Below, piece after piece: positions 17,693 to 27,345 of a stretch of 64,000 bases of DNA. Both the position numbers and the translations under genes were made by a program. The stretch is from NCBI RefSeq assembly GCF_900099825.1, contig NZ_LT629693.1, positions 6,955,001-7,019,000 of the forward strand. The letters are read 5' to 3'. The notes beneath the pieces are model-generated. The model was not told where the DNA came from. It saw only the letters and a program-made list of their open reading frames with translations, and did not search any database. This DNA is from Bradyrhizobium ottawaense. Lineage in GTDB: Bacteria; Pseudomonadota; Alphaproteobacteria; Rhizobiales; Xanthobacteraceae. The first letter of the stretch is position 1. The number at the start of each line of letters is the position of its first letter.

Positions 17693-17912
17693 GTGGGTTC
17701 TCCCAGAGAGGTGTGAGCCGGGGCAACCGGGGGCGCGCAGGCATGTTCCGGTTTTAAGCGTTGTGCGATCTTCAAACCGGTGTGAAGTTCCTCCTTCGGC
17801 ATTCTGACGGGGATTGCGACTCCGGTTGGCGGGTTGCGCGGCGAGAGTAAGTGTTTGACCTGACAAAGGCTTCGACTTGGTATTTGATGTACCGGCAGAG
17901 AGCAGGGGGCGC

Positions 17913-18608
17913 ATGTTCGGAATTCTAGGGCTTGGCTTTTTGCTCGGCATGCAGCATGCGCTCGAGGCCGACCATATCGCCGCCGTATCCAGCATCGCCG
18001 CGCGCCGCAGCCAGGTCGGGGACATCGTCAGGCACGGCCTGACCTGGGGGCTCGGGCACACCCTGACCCTGTTCATCTTTGCCGGCGCCGCCCTGCTGCT
18101 CGGCCACGCCATCCCCGAGAGCCTGGCCCGGCCGATCGAGACCGCCGTCGGCGTCATGCTGGTCGGTCTCGGTTCGCATGTGCTGTGGCGGCTGTGGCGC
18201 GACCGGGTGCATTTTCACCGCCATGGCCATGGCGACGGCACGGTGCACTTCCATGCCCACAGCCATGCCGGCGAAATCGCCCCGCATGCCCGCACCGCCC
18301 ACGCCCATGAACACGGCTTCCGCTGGCGCACGCTGCTGGTCGGGCTGATGCACGGGATGGCCGGCTCCGCAGCACTTCTGGTGCTGACGGTATCGCAGGC
18401 CTCCAGTCCCGCGGTCGGGCTTGGCTATGTCGCGCTGTTTGGAATCGGCTCGATGATCGGGATGGGCGCATTGTCGACGTTGATTGCGGTGCCGCTGGCG
18501 GTCACGGCGCGCTGGCTCACCTTTGCCAATCACGGCCTGCAGGCGGTGGTGGGAGCCGCCACGATTGCCATCGGCATCAGGACCATCGTCGAGATGGCGT
18601 TGGCCTAA
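17913..18608 (+). CDS. Ni2+/Co2+ permease (NiCoT/UreH-like)
   Basis: This 231-residue inner-membrane protein has about six transmembrane helices. The first contains GMQHALEADHIAAV, matching the H-A-x4-D-H signature of nickel/cobalt permeases. A cytoplasmic loop between helices is very His-rich (residues about 95-145, HFHRHGHGDGTVHFHAHSHA), typical of metal-buffering loops. An AGCAGGGGG ribosome-binding site supports the ATG at 17913. It stands alone, so the client enzyme (urease or hydrogenase) is not visible. Confidence 0.85.
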   Translation: MFGILGLGFLLGMQHALEADHIAAVSSIAARRSQVGDIVRHGLTWGLGHTLTLFIFAGAALLLGHAIPESLARPIETAVGVMLVGLGSHVLWRLWRDRVHFHRHGHGDGTVHFHAHSHAGEIAPHARTAHAHEHGFRWRTLLVGLMHGMAGSAALLVLTVSQASSPAVGLGYVALFGIGSMIGMGALSTLIAVPLAVTARWLTFANHGLQAVVGAATIAIGIRTIVEMALA

Positions 18609-18671
18609 TGCCGGATTGTCGACCCTGCCGAGGGCTGATGTAGTGGGCAAAAATCGTTCGGGAGGACGGGG

Positions 18672-19637
18672 ATGAAGCGCCGGGATTTTCTGGCAGGAGG
18701 CGCGGCGTGCACGCTGGCGGCGATTTCAGGCAAGGCGTCTGCGCAATCGGGCCCGCTGACGAAAATCATCTTTCCGTTTGCGGCCGGCGGCGGCGGCGAC
18801 GCGCTGTGCCGGGTGCTGGCGCAGTATATGAGCCAGCCGCTCGATCGTAACATCATCGTCGAGAACCGTACCGGCGGTGACGGGCTGATCGGAATCAAGG
18901 CGGCGAAGGCTGCCAATCCTGACGGCACCACCATCCTCGTGACCACGGGTCCGACGATGTACCTGCTGCCGATGGTCGAGACGCAGCCGACATTCGATAC
19001 CGCCAAGGACTTTGTCCCGGTTTCGCAGCTCGTGCGTTTCGAGTTCTGTGTCGTCGCTGGTCCGGCCGTGGACGCGAAGGATTTCACGCAATTCGTCGCC
19101 TGGCTGAAGGCCAATCCCGACAAGGCGACGTTTGGCGTGCCGAGCAATGGCACCATTCCGCATTTCACCGGCTCGAGGCTCGAGGAGGTGCTGGGCATCA
19201 AGATGACACGGGTGGCCTATCGCGGCGGGGCGCCGATCATGAACGACCTCATCGGCGGTCACCTGCCGTTTGCGATTGTCACACTGACCGACGCGATCCC
19301 GCAACATCGCGCCGGCGGTGTCAAGGTTCTGGCGGTGACGAGTGCCGAGCGTTCGCCGTTCCTGGAGGTGCCGACCCTGAAGGAGTACGGCATCGATCTG
19401 GTGGCGGACGCCTGGTACGGCATGTGGCTGCCGGCGGGGGCGTCGCCCGCCTTCGCCAAGCAGGTGAGCGAGGCAGCGGCCACGGCGCTCGCCAAGCCCG
19501 AGGTCCGGGAAAAGCTGCTCGCGATCGGCTTGATCCCGGTCGGCTCGACGCCCGAAGGTCTGACGCGGGAACTCGCCGCGAACACCGCTTTCTGGCAGCC
19601 CATCGTGAAGGCGACTGGATACAAGATTACCAACTAG
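18672..19637 (+). CDS. TctC/Bug-family substrate-binding protein
   Basis: This 321-residue periplasmic binding protein of the tripartite tricarboxylate transporter type has a Tat-like signal (MKRRDFLAGGAACTLAAISG). Family features include ITKIIFPFAAGGGGDALCRV near the N-terminus and IIVENRTGGDGLIGIKAAKA. The associated TctA/TctB membrane subunits are not adjacent, which is common for these orphan receptors. The next gene, a serine hydrolase, begins 29 nt downstream and may act on the same ligand. Confidence 0.88.
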   Translation: MKRRDFLAGGAACTLAAISGKASAQSGPLTKIIFPFAAGGGGDALCRVLAQYMSQPLDRNIIVENRTGGDGLIGIKAAKAANPDGTTILVTTGPTMYLLPMVETQPTFDTAKDFVPVSQLVRFEFCVVAGPAVDAKDFTQFVAWLKANPDKATFGVPSNGTIPHFTGSRLEEVLGIKMTRVAYRGGAPIMNDLIGGHLPFAIVTLTDAIPQHRAGGVKVLAVTSAERSPFLEVPTLKEYGIDLVADAWYGMWLPAGASPAFAKQVSEAAATALAKPEVREKLLAIGLIPVGSTPEGLTRELAANTAFWQPIVKATGYKITN

Positions 19638-19666
19638 GCGAACTCGAAACCCCGGGGAAGTCGCTG

Positions 19667-20971
19667 ATGCCAGATGCCGGAACTTCGCGAGAAAGCCGTT
19701 TCGCGATCGTCTTCGCGCTTGTCGGCGCCCTGTTCGTGGGCGCGGGCACCGCCATGGCGGAATCGGCTGCTCCCCAGGCGCCGACCTTTTCGCACGCTGC
19801 GCTCGACAGCTTTGGTGACTTCATCCGCAGGGAGATCGCTGCCGACAAGATTCCCGGCGGCGTCCTGCTGATCCAGCAGCACGGCAAGCCGGTCTATCTC
19901 GAAAGTTTCGGCGTGCGGGATCCCGCCACCCAGGCGCCGATGACGGCAGATACCATTTTTCAGGTCTATTCGATGAGCAAGGCGGTCACTTCGGTGGCTG
20001 TGATGATGCTGGTGGAGGACGGCAAGCTTTCGATTGACGATCCCGTCCAGAAATACATCGAGTCATTTGCCTATGCCAAAGTGGGCATCGACGATTCCGA
20101 CGAGGCCGGGCAACGGCCGCTCAGGCTGGTGCCGTTGAAGCGGCCGATCACCATCAGGGACCTGCTGCGGCATACATCCGGCATCACCTACGGCTTCTAC
20201 GGTGAAGGCGTGATCCGCAAACTCTACGGCGATCCCAAATTGTTTGCAGGCGATCCCGACAACGCCGACTTCGCCGACCGTATCGCCGTGCTGCCGCTGG
20301 CCGACCAGCCGGGTGTGCGCTGGGACTACGGCCATTCAGTCGACGTGCTTGGGCGCGTCGTCGAGGTGGTGTCGGGACAGTCGCTGTTTCAGTTCGAGAA
20401 GCAGCGGCTGTTCGATCCACTTCACATGCCCGACACCAACTACTTCGTTGCGGACAAGAAGGACTGGTCGCGCATTGCGCGACCGTTGAAGGCCGATATT
20501 TTCGAGCGCCCGCTGGCCGGCATTATCGATCCGAGACTGCCGCGGCGCTTTGAGTCCGGCGGCGCCGGGCTCAACACCACCATCGGAGATTATTCGCACT
20601 TCCTGCAGATGCTGCTCAACAAGGGCGAGCTCAACGGCAAACGCTATCTGAAGCCCGAGACGGTGGCGCTGATGACGTCGGACCAGATCGGTCCGGAGAC
20701 CGGCATCATCCACGATCCCTTCTATTTTCCGAGCCCGAACAGCGGTTTCGGTCTCGGCTTCGCCGTCCGCACGTCGCCGCCGGCGGGTACCACGTGGCCG
20801 CTCGGCGAATATCGCTGGGATGGGGCTGGCGGCGCATTCTATTTCGTCGATCCGGTCGACGATCTGTTCGCGATCTTCATGGTGCATTCGCCGACGCAAG
20901 GCGGCCGGATTCAGTTGGCGCTGAAGACGCTGATGTATCAAGCGTTGGGCAAGGGGCTGCGCAAGGACTGA
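19667..20971 (+). CDS. Exported beta-lactamase-like serine hydrolase
   Basis: This 434-residue protein has a signal peptide (FAIVFALVGALFVGAGTAMA) and a class-C beta-lactamase/esterase fold. The SxxK motif is in YSMSKAVTSV, with the second-motif Tyr in WDYGHSVDVLG. Members of this family are usually esterases or peptidases rather than true beta-lactamases. The start at 19667 was chosen for the signal peptide; the frame open from 19424 overlaps the TctC gene. It probably shares a transcript with that binding protein. Confidence 0.87.
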   Translation: MPDAGTSRESRFAIVFALVGALFVGAGTAMAESAAPQAPTFSHAALDSFGDFIRREIAADKIPGGVLLIQQHGKPVYLESFGVRDPATQAPMTADTIFQVYSMSKAVTSVAVMMLVEDGKLSIDDPVQKYIESFAYAKVGIDDSDEAGQRPLRLVPLKRPITIRDLLRHTSGITYGFYGEGVIRKLYGDPKLFAGDPDNADFADRIAVLPLADQPGVRWDYGHSVDVLGRVVEVVSGQSLFQFEKQRLFDPLHMPDTNYFVADKKDWSRIARPLKADIFERPLAGIIDPRLPRRFESGGAGLNTTIGDYSHFLQMLLNKGELNGKRYLKPETVALMTSDQIGPETGIIHDPFYFPSPNSGFGLGFAVRTSPPAGTTWPLGEYRWDGAGGAFYFVDPVDDLFAIFMVHSPTQGGRIQLALKTLMYQALGKGLRKD

Positions 20972-21079
20972 TACATAGCGTTTTCAAGCGAAGTGGATTC
21001 CGGTTCGCGTAGCAATCAAGCTTGCGCAGATTGCGTAGACTTATCTGCGGTAGAAAACGCGTCAAAAAGAAAAGCAAAA

Positions 21080-22573
21080 TCAAACAATGGCGTTGCGTGC
21101 GATGGTTTCGCGATAGAACGATGCGCTGAGTCTTGGCGTGCGACGCTGGGTGTCGAAATCGACCCGGTAGAGGCCGAAGCGCTTTTCAAGTCCGTCCGAC
21201 CATTCGAAATTGTCCAGCAGGCTCCACAGAAAATAACCGTGCACCGGCACGCCCTCGGCTGTCGCGCGCTGCAACTGCGCCAGGTAGTTGCGCAGATACA
21301 TGACGCGATCGAGGTCTGAGATGCTGCCATCGGCGGCAGGCTGGTCGGTCCCCGACGTGCCGTTCTCGGTGATGTAGATCGATTTCACGTTCCACAGTTT
21401 CGCGACATGGCGCGGCGTCCAGTACATGGTCTCGGGGCCGAATCTGAGCCAGGGCGCATCCATGTGCGGAAACGAGGCAGGGAAGGGCGCCAGCGTAAAC
21501 CCGCTGATGTTGTCGGCGGCCACGACGTAATGGTCGGGCATGTAGACATTCAAGCCGACGAAATCGACCGGCGACGAAATGATGCGCAGATCCTCAGGCG
21601 TGAATTTCGGCGCGTCGGCGCCGGCCTGCGCCAGATAAGCGTCGGTGTACTTCCCCTCCAACATCACGGTCAGATAACCGGCATTGAGTTCGCGCATCGC
21701 GATCTCGGCCGCCCGGATGTTCGCCGGCGTGTCGATCGCGGGGATGCAGCTCACGGCATTTTCCGCCGGGCCGACCTTGGTGCCGGCATGCGCATGGGCG
21801 CGGATCGCCTGTACGGCCAGACCGTGTCCGAGCGCGATGTGGTGACGGACCTGGTTCAATTCCACCCGCGGCAATTTGAGGCCGGGTGCGTCGGAGCCGT
21901 ATTCATGGCCGAGCGACACCGTCCTGGAGCATTCATTGATGGTGAAGAAATGTTTGACCCGGTCGCTCAGGCGGCCTGCGACATAGGCTGCATAATCCGC
22001 GAACGCCTTTGACGTGTCGCGGGACGTCCAGCCGCCGAAGCGGGTCTGCAGCGCCTGCGGCAGGTCCCAATGATACAGGGTCGCGAACGGTTCGATGCCG
22101 TTGGCCGATAATTCGTCGAGCAGGCGGTTGTAGAAGTCGAGACCTTTGGGGTTCGGCGTACCGGTGCCGTCAGGGAAAACGCGCGGCCATGCGATCGAAA
22201 ACCGATAGGCTTTTGCGCCCAGCGCCTTCATCAGCTGAACGTCTTCCTTGTACCGATGATAATGATCGTCGGCGGTGTCTCCCGTGCTCCGATCCGAGAT
22301 CGTGCCTGGCTGGTGCGTGAACAGATCCCAGATCGACGGGCCGCGGCCATCTTCGTTGACGGCGCCCTCGATTTGATAGGCGGACGTGGCCGTGCCCCAC
22401 AGAAAGCCGTTCGGAAAGCCGGGTGGGGCCGTTCGGCTTTCCCTGGGCAAAGCAGCCTGCGCGTCAGCGCGCCGCGCCGCGGTGGCGCCAGACATTCCGA
22501 GCGTTGACCAGCCCAAGATTTTGGAGAATTGGATTTTGGCGAACTGGCGCCGGGAAAATTTCAGCAACGGCAT
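21080..22573 (-). CDS. Exported GH1 beta-glucosidase-like enzyme
   Basis: This 497-residue glycoside hydrolase family 1 enzyme begins with a Tat-like twin-Arg signal (FSRRQFAK, residues 6-13). The barrel starts GFPNGFLWGTATSAYQIEGA. The nucleophile Glu is in IYITENGTSG. The acid/base motif reads FFTINECSRT, with Cys-Ser where most members have NEP, so the Glu is kept but its neighbourhood is unusual. It probably hydrolyses beta-glucosides or beta-glucan fragments outside the cytoplasm. It is divergent from a GH17-type glucan enzyme gene. Confidence 0.88.
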   Translation of the reverse strand: MPLLKFSRRQFAKIQFSKILGWSTLGMSGATAARRADAQAALPRESRTAPPGFPNGFLWGTATSAYQIEGAVNEDGRGPSIWDLFTHQPGTISDRSTGDTADDHYHRYKEDVQLMKALGAKAYRFSIAWPRVFPDGTGTPNPKGLDFYNRLLDELSANGIEPFATLYHWDLPQALQTRFGGWTSRDTSKAFADYAAYVAGRLSDRVKHFFTINECSRTVSLGHEYGSDAPGLKLPRVELNQVRHHIALGHGLAVQAIRAHAHAGTKVGPAENAVSCIPAIDTPANIRAAEIAMRELNAGYLTVMLEGKYTDAYLAQAGADAPKFTPEDLRIISSPVDFVGLNVYMPDHYVVAADNISGFTLAPFPASFPHMDAPWLRFGPETMYWTPRHVAKLWNVKSIYITENGTSGTDQPAADGSISDLDRVMYLRNYLAQLQRATAEGVPVHGYFLWSLLDNFEWSDGLEKRFGLYRVDFDTQRRTPRLSASFYRETIARNAIV

Positions 22574-22735
22574 CGCTTCACGTGTTCGGGATCGAGGCAA
22601 ATATGCGGCAAAAGCAGAGCTTACCCTTCGCAGCCGACCTTGATGCTGGTCGAATTGACATGTTACGAGGTCAAACGAAGTCGCGCAAACGGCGTGAACG
22701 CCCATCGACCACGCCTCAGGACAGGACCGACAGCC

Positions 22736-24436
22736 TTGCGCACGCCACTGGCGCTCTTCTTCGTTTCCATCGGATTGATCGCGGCGGCGTGGTGGTGGCT
22801 GGCCGCGCCGGTCACCCTGGTGCGTGCGCCGATCGATCCTGAGGCCAAACTCGAATGCGTGTCCTACGCGCCTTTTCGCGGAGAGCAAACGCCGCACAAT
22901 CCGCGACTGATCGTCAGTCCGGAGCAGATCGCGGAGGATCTCGGCGAGCTAGCCAAGGTCACCAAATGCATCCGCACCTATTCGATCGATAACGGGTTGG
23001 ACAAGGTGCCCGAACTGGCGTCCAAAGCCGGATTGAAGGTTCTGCTCGGGATCTGGATCGGGCGCGATCGCGCCAAGAATGTGCTGCTGATCAATCACGC
23101 GGTCGCGCTGGCCAACGATCATCCCGGCGTGGTCACGTCGGTCATCGTCGGTAGCGAGGTGCTGTTGCGCGGCGAGATGACGGTGTCCGATCTGCGCGAA
23201 TTCATCCGCTCGGCCAGATCGCGCGTCCACGTTCCCGTGACCTACGCCGATGTCTGGGAGTTCTGGCTGCGCTACCGGGAAGTCGCCGCCGATGTCGATT
23301 TCGTCACCGTGCATTTTCTGCCCTATTGGGAAGACGTTCCGCCGCGCGCCGAAGACGCCGCCGCGCATGTCGATGAAGTCCGCAAGCAGTTGACGGTCGC
23401 CTTTCCCGGCAAGGAGATACTGATCGGCGAGACCGGCTGGCCGAGCCAGGGACGGATGCGCGAGATCGCGGTGGCCTCCCGCATCAATCAGGCGCGGTTC
23501 ATTGCCGAGATTCTCGAACGCGCCAGAACCGAGAAGTTTCGCGTCAATCTGTTCGAGGCCTATGACGAGCCGTGGAAGCGCCGATGGGAAGGCACCGTGG
23601 GCGGCTATTGGGGCGTGTTCAATGCGTCAGATCGCCGGCTGAAATATCCGGCCGGTATTGCCATCGGCAACTATCCGCTCTGGAAGTGGCAGATGGCGGG
23701 CGGGCTTGCGCTGTGCATCCTCGTCTTCGCCACGGCGGGGTTGGCGCTGCGGCGCCGATCGTCGTCGCCGCGATTGGCATCGTGGATGGCGGTCGCGCTA
23801 TCGGCGACAACGAGCGGGGTTCTGCTCGGCGTCAGCCTCGACAAGCTGCTCTATGAAAGCTTCGGGTTCGATGGCTGGCTGCGCCAGTGCGCGCTGCTGG
23901 CAGCAGCGATCGCGGCACCGCTGTTGTCCACCCATGCCTTGATGTCGGAACGCCCGATTCCGGCGTTTCTCGATATCTTGGGGCCGTCCGAACGCCGAAC
24001 CCAGATCTTCATCACGACGCTCCTCGGCGTCACGCTGATCGCGATCACATTGATCTCGGTGGAAACCGCACTGGGTCTGGTGTTCGACGGGCGCTGGCGC
24101 GATTTCCCGTTCGCCGCCCTGACCATGGCGGTCGTGCCGTTTGCAACGCTGGCGCTGCTCACTCATCCGCGATCGGGCGCGCGCCCGATTGCCGAAGTCG
24201 TGTTCGCGAGCCTGCTCGCGATGGCGGCGCTTTATATCGGCTTCAATGAAGGTTCCGCCAACTGGCAGTCATTGTGGACCTGCGCGGTGTATCTGCTGCT
24301 GGGTTTCACGCTGGTGCAGGCGCGGGAGGGCAAGTCTTCCGAGGGCAAGGCTTTCGATGGCAAGGCTTCCGAGGATGAGGCTTCCGAGCCGCAGTCCGAA
24401 CGCTGGTCGAACGGGGCTTCCAGTCAGTTACGTTGA
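22736..24436 (+). CDS. Membrane GH17-type beta-glucan synthase/transferase (NdvC-like)
   Basis: This 566-residue protein has an N-terminal transmembrane anchor (LALFFVSIGLIAAAWWWLA). A periplasmic GH17 domain follows, with the acid/base Glu in IVGSEVLLRGE and the nucleophile in IGETGWPSQG. The C-terminal half has about seven or eight membrane spans. This layout matches the putative beta-(1,6)-glucan synthases (NdvC type) of Bradyrhizobium that make periplasmic cyclic beta-glucans. The TTG at 22736 is chosen for AGGA 9 nt upstream; an ATG at 22643 has no ribosome-binding site. The extreme C-terminus has a short repeated Lys/Asp/Glu pattern (GKSSEGKAFDGKASEDEA). Confidence 0.83.
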   Translation: MRTPLALFFVSIGLIAAAWWWLAAPVTLVRAPIDPEAKLECVSYAPFRGEQTPHNPRLIVSPEQIAEDLGELAKVTKCIRTYSIDNGLDKVPELASKAGLKVLLGIWIGRDRAKNVLLINHAVALANDHPGVVTSVIVGSEVLLRGEMTVSDLREFIRSARSRVHVPVTYADVWEFWLRYREVAADVDFVTVHFLPYWEDVPPRAEDAAAHVDEVRKQLTVAFPGKEILIGETGWPSQGRMREIAVASRINQARFIAEILERARTEKFRVNLFEAYDEPWKRRWEGTVGGYWGVFNASDRRLKYPAGIAIGNYPLWKWQMAGGLALCILVFATAGLALRRRSSSPRLASWMAVALSATTSGVLLGVSLDKLLYESFGFDGWLRQCALLAAAIAAPLLSTHALMSERPIPAFLDILGPSERRTQIFITTLLGVTLIAITLISVETALGLVFDGRWRDFPFAALTMAVVPFATLALLTHPRSGARPIAEVVFASLLAMAALYIGFNEGSANWQSLWTCAVYLLLGFTLVQAREGKSSEGKAFDGKASEDEASEPQSERWSNGASSQLR

Positions 24437-24450
24437 CGCGTGCGTCTCGC

Positions 24451-26091
24451 TCACGGCTTGACCCCGATCTTCTCCCGGATCGCGCCGAGCTCGGTCTCGT
24501 CCCAGATACCGATCAGGACGCCGTTCTTCACCTGCAGCTGCTGGTTTGCATAATTGGCGATCTTCTCGTTCGACGTGGTGATGTGTCCCTTCGGATGCAG
24601 CGCCCAGTCGAACAACTCCGCCTGCAGCCGGGCGACGACATCGGCGCAGGACGGGTCGGCGCCGCGATCGCGAAATTCCTCCGGATCGCTTTCGAGGTCG
24701 TAGAGCATCGGCCGAAACCCCGACGCGTGGATGAATTTCCAGCGGCCGTCGAACACCATGAACAGCCGGCAGCGTTCGATCGGCTGTCCCAGCATCACGC
24801 GGACGTCCTGCATGGCGTAGTCGTATTCGGAGAAGACTACCTTGCGCCAGTCGGCAGGCTGCTTGCCTTGCAGCAGCGGCAGCAACGAGCGTCCCTCCAG
24901 AATATGGTCCGGCGGCTTGCTGCCAAAATAATCAATGAAGGTCGGCGCCAGGTCGATGCCCTCGACCAGCGCGTCGCACACCGTGCCGCGCGTGCTGTCG
25001 GCTTGAGCCGACGGATCGATCACAATCAGCGGGATTTTGGCGGACTGTTCGTGGAACAGATCCTTCTCGCCCATCCAGTGATCGCCGAGATAGTCGCCAT
25101 GATCCGACGTGAACACGATCATGGTGGTGTCGAGCAGGCCGCGCGCCGCGAGGAACTGCATCAGCACGCCCATCTGGTCGTCGATCTGCTTGATCAGGCC
25201 CATATAGGTCGGAATGACCTTTTCGCGGGCCTCGTCGCGCGACATGTTCTTCGAATAGCGCATGTTCATGTAGGCGGCGAACACCGGATGGGCGTTGTCG
25301 CGTTCGATCTCCGACCGGATCGCAGGCTGCACGTCGGAGGCCGCGTACATGCTGGCGTAGGGCTCCGGCGCGATATAGGGCCAGTGCGGCTTGATGTAGG
25401 ACAGATGCAGGCACCACGGGCGGCCGTCGTCCTCGGCCTCCGCGATGAACCCCATCGCGCGCCGCGTCATGTAGGGCGTCTCGGAATGCTCCTCGGGCAC
25501 GCGCGCGGCCTTGTCGGCGTGAACCAATAGCCAGCCGTTTTGCAAGGCCCCCTCGGCGTCGGCGCCGGAATTGGCCCAGTGCTCCCACGGGTTGTCGGCG
25601 TTGTAGCCCTGCCGGCGCAGATAGTCGTCATAGGCCGGGCGAGGGCGTCCGGTCGGATGCAGGCCGTCGTCGCGCTCATAGGGCTCGAAGCCGCATTCCG
25701 ACACATGCACGCCGATGATCGAACTGGGCGCGATGCCGAGGTTCTTCAAGCCTTCGAGGTCGGGTGCCATGTGGGTCTTGCCGACCAGCACGTTGCGGAC
25801 GCCGATCTTCTTTAAGTGATCGCCGAGCGTCGGCTCGCCGACACGCAGCGGCCAGCCGTTCCAGTGCGAGCCGTGCGAGCGCATGTAGCGGCCGGTGTAA
25901 AACGACATCCGCGACGGGCCGCAGATCGGCGACTGCACATAGGCGTTGGAGAACAGCACGCCGCGTTTGGCCATCGCATCGATGTTGGGCGTCTTCAGCA
26001 CTGGATGGCCGGTACAGCCGAGATAGTCGTAGCGAAGCTGGTCGCACATGATCCAGAGCACGTTTTTCGCAGGCTTTTGGGAGGGCGGCAT
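24451..26091 (-). CDS. Sulfatase / phosphonate monoester hydrolase-like
   Basis: This 546-residue alkaline-phosphatase-superfamily enzyme has a metal site in IMCDQLRYDYLG. The formylglycine-forming motif is CGPSR in SPICGPSRMSFYTGRY, and a second metal site lies in FTSDHGDYLGDH. The Cys must be oxidised to formylglycine by a separate enzyme. No signal peptide is seen from the ATG at 26091, so it is probably cytoplasmic, as rhizobial phosphonate/phosphodiester hydrolases are. The substrate is unresolved: sulfate ester or phosphonate monoester. It is convergent with the glucan gene, with 14 nt between them. Confidence 0.87.
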   Translation of the reverse strand: MPPSQKPAKNVLWIMCDQLRYDYLGCTGHPVLKTPNIDAMAKRGVLFSNAYVQSPICGPSRMSFYTGRYMRSHGSHWNGWPLRVGEPTLGDHLKKIGVRNVLVGKTHMAPDLEGLKNLGIAPSSIIGVHVSECGFEPYERDDGLHPTGRPRPAYDDYLRRQGYNADNPWEHWANSGADAEGALQNGWLLVHADKAARVPEEHSETPYMTRRAMGFIAEAEDDGRPWCLHLSYIKPHWPYIAPEPYASMYAASDVQPAIRSEIERDNAHPVFAAYMNMRYSKNMSRDEAREKVIPTYMGLIKQIDDQMGVLMQFLAARGLLDTTMIVFTSDHGDYLGDHWMGEKDLFHEQSAKIPLIVIDPSAQADSTRGTVCDALVEGIDLAPTFIDYFGSKPPDHILEGRSLLPLLQGKQPADWRKVVFSEYDYAMQDVRVMLGQPIERCRLFMVFDGRWKFIHASGFRPMLYDLESDPEEFRDRGADPSCADVVARLQAELFDWALHPKGHITTSNEKIANYANQQLQVKNGVLIGIWDETELGAIREKIGVKP

Positions 26092-26334
26092 ATCCGGGCA
26101 TTTCCAGCAGTTCGGGAGCCGCGATGGTGCGATATTGCCGGTCAAATGACAATAAAGCGGGCCGCCGCAGCGGCCGGGGCCGGGACGTTAACGTTTGGCT
26201 ATCGCGATTTCTCGCAATTGAACTGGCATCGAGGCCGGCGCGTTAGGCTTACCGTCAGTTTGGCCCGCCGCTTTAACCCCTCAGGTTGTGCGTTGGATTA
26301 GATTGCCCGCCGAGGAAGGCAGGGATCCCAAGCA

Positions 26335-26796
26335 ATGCGCGTTCGCGTAACACTGGCAATCTTGATGGCGATGACGTCGACGGCGTTTGCCGGCGGCGGT
26401 TTTGACATTGTGATTCCCGGTCGCGCCGGCGTGCCCGTCATCATTAACGGCGTCGATGCGTCCTATGCGGCGGTCGAGGGCGAATGGGGGCTCGGCAAGA
26501 ACTGGCAGGTGCAGCCGACGGTTTACGGCGGCCGCTATATCGATCCGGTTCCGAACGTCGGCCATTACTATCCGAGCGCAGGCCATCTGCCCGGCTACGG
26601 GCGCCTGGAAGTCGAACCGCCGGCCAACCGCCGTTTGCCGCAGCCGGCCGAGAGCTATCATCAATCATGGTCGGCGCAGTCGGCGCCGCTGCCGGCGCAG
26701 TCCAACGTGCCGGTCGAACCGCCGGCCATCATTTACGCGCCGCAGGAGCAGGGTCGTCACGATTTCAGGCCGCGCCCGCACAACGTTCCGCACTAG
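26335..26796 (+). CDS. Exported Pro-rich protein of unknown function
   Basis: This 153-residue protein has a signal peptide (VTLAILMAMTSTAFA). The mature part begins GGGFDIVIPGRAGVPVIING, has a conserved-looking core (WGLGKNWQVQPTVYGGRY) and a Pro/Gln-rich tail. No domain is recognised. The next exported protein starts 55 nt downstream on the same strand, so the two may share a transcript. Confidence 0.7.
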   Translation: MRVRVTLAILMAMTSTAFAGGGFDIVIPGRAGVPVIINGVDASYAAVEGEWGLGKNWQVQPTVYGGRYIDPVPNVGHYYPSAGHLPGYGRLEVEPPANRRLPQPAESYHQSWSAQSAPLPAQSNVPVEPPAIIYAPQEQGRHDFRPRPHNVPH

Positions 26797-26851
26797 GAAA
26801 ACAGGCACTTCAAGAAACGAAGCCAACGAAAACACCTTACAGGAGAGACTA

Positions 26852-27286
26852 ATGCGTCAATTGTTTACGGGATTGGTTGCGGCGGTCGCTGTCATGGCCG
26901 CGGCGCCCGCCTTTGCGTGCGGCTACACCCCTTGCGCAGCACCGGTCTACGTCGCGCCCGCGCCGGTCGTCGATTACGGCTGCAACCCCTGCGGCGGTGG
27001 CGGCTGGGCTCACGAGCGGCTCGCCGCCCCGGAGCAGCAGTACTATTACGTCAACCAGGGCCCGACCTATACCGGTCCGGGCGACTTCGCGCCGGCTCGG
27101 GTCTATGAAGAAGGTTCGGTCTCCGGTTACGGCTATGCCCGTCCGTATCACTATGGCTACCGCCCGCACTATGGCTATCGCCAGCATTACGGCTACCGCC
27201 ACTATCGCCAGTGGGCTCCGCGCGTCAGCTACTATCGCGGCCACGCGCCGTACTACGGCCACCGCGTTCTGCGCCGCTACTATTGA
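26852..27286 (+). CDS. Exported Tyr/Gly/His-rich protein
   Basis: This 144-residue protein has a signal peptide (LFTGLVAAVAVMAAAPAFA). Paired Cys follow (CGYTPCAAP and YGCNPCGGGGW), and the C-terminal third has a short repeat (HYGYRPHYGYRQHYGYRHY). AGGAGAG precedes the ATG at 26852. The low-complexity tail suggests surface or envelope interaction and possible metal binding. Its function is unknown. Confidence 0.72.
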   Translation: MRQLFTGLVAAVAVMAAAPAFACGYTPCAAPVYVAPAPVVDYGCNPCGGGGWAHERLAAPEQQYYYVNQGPTYTGPGDFAPARVYEEGSVSGYGYARPYHYGYRPHYGYRQHYGYRHYRQWAPRVSYYRGHAPYYGHRVLRRYY

Positions 27287-27309
27287 TCTGAAAACGATCT
27301 GAAAGCTTT

Positions 27310-27345
27310 AGCGCCCGTTCGCATCAAGCGAGCGGGCGTTGTCTT
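27310..27345 (+). terminator. Intrinsic terminator between convergent genes
   Basis: The near-perfect stem AGCGCCCGTTCGC / GCGAGCGGGCGTT has a short loop and is followed by GTCTTTT. It lies just before the 3' end of rlmB. Confidence 0.75.

Noticed and set aside
22529..22735. Extended N-terminus of the GH17 protein
   Set aside because: The extra residues are basic and irregular, partly antisense to the GH1 signal region, and lack a ribosome-binding site.
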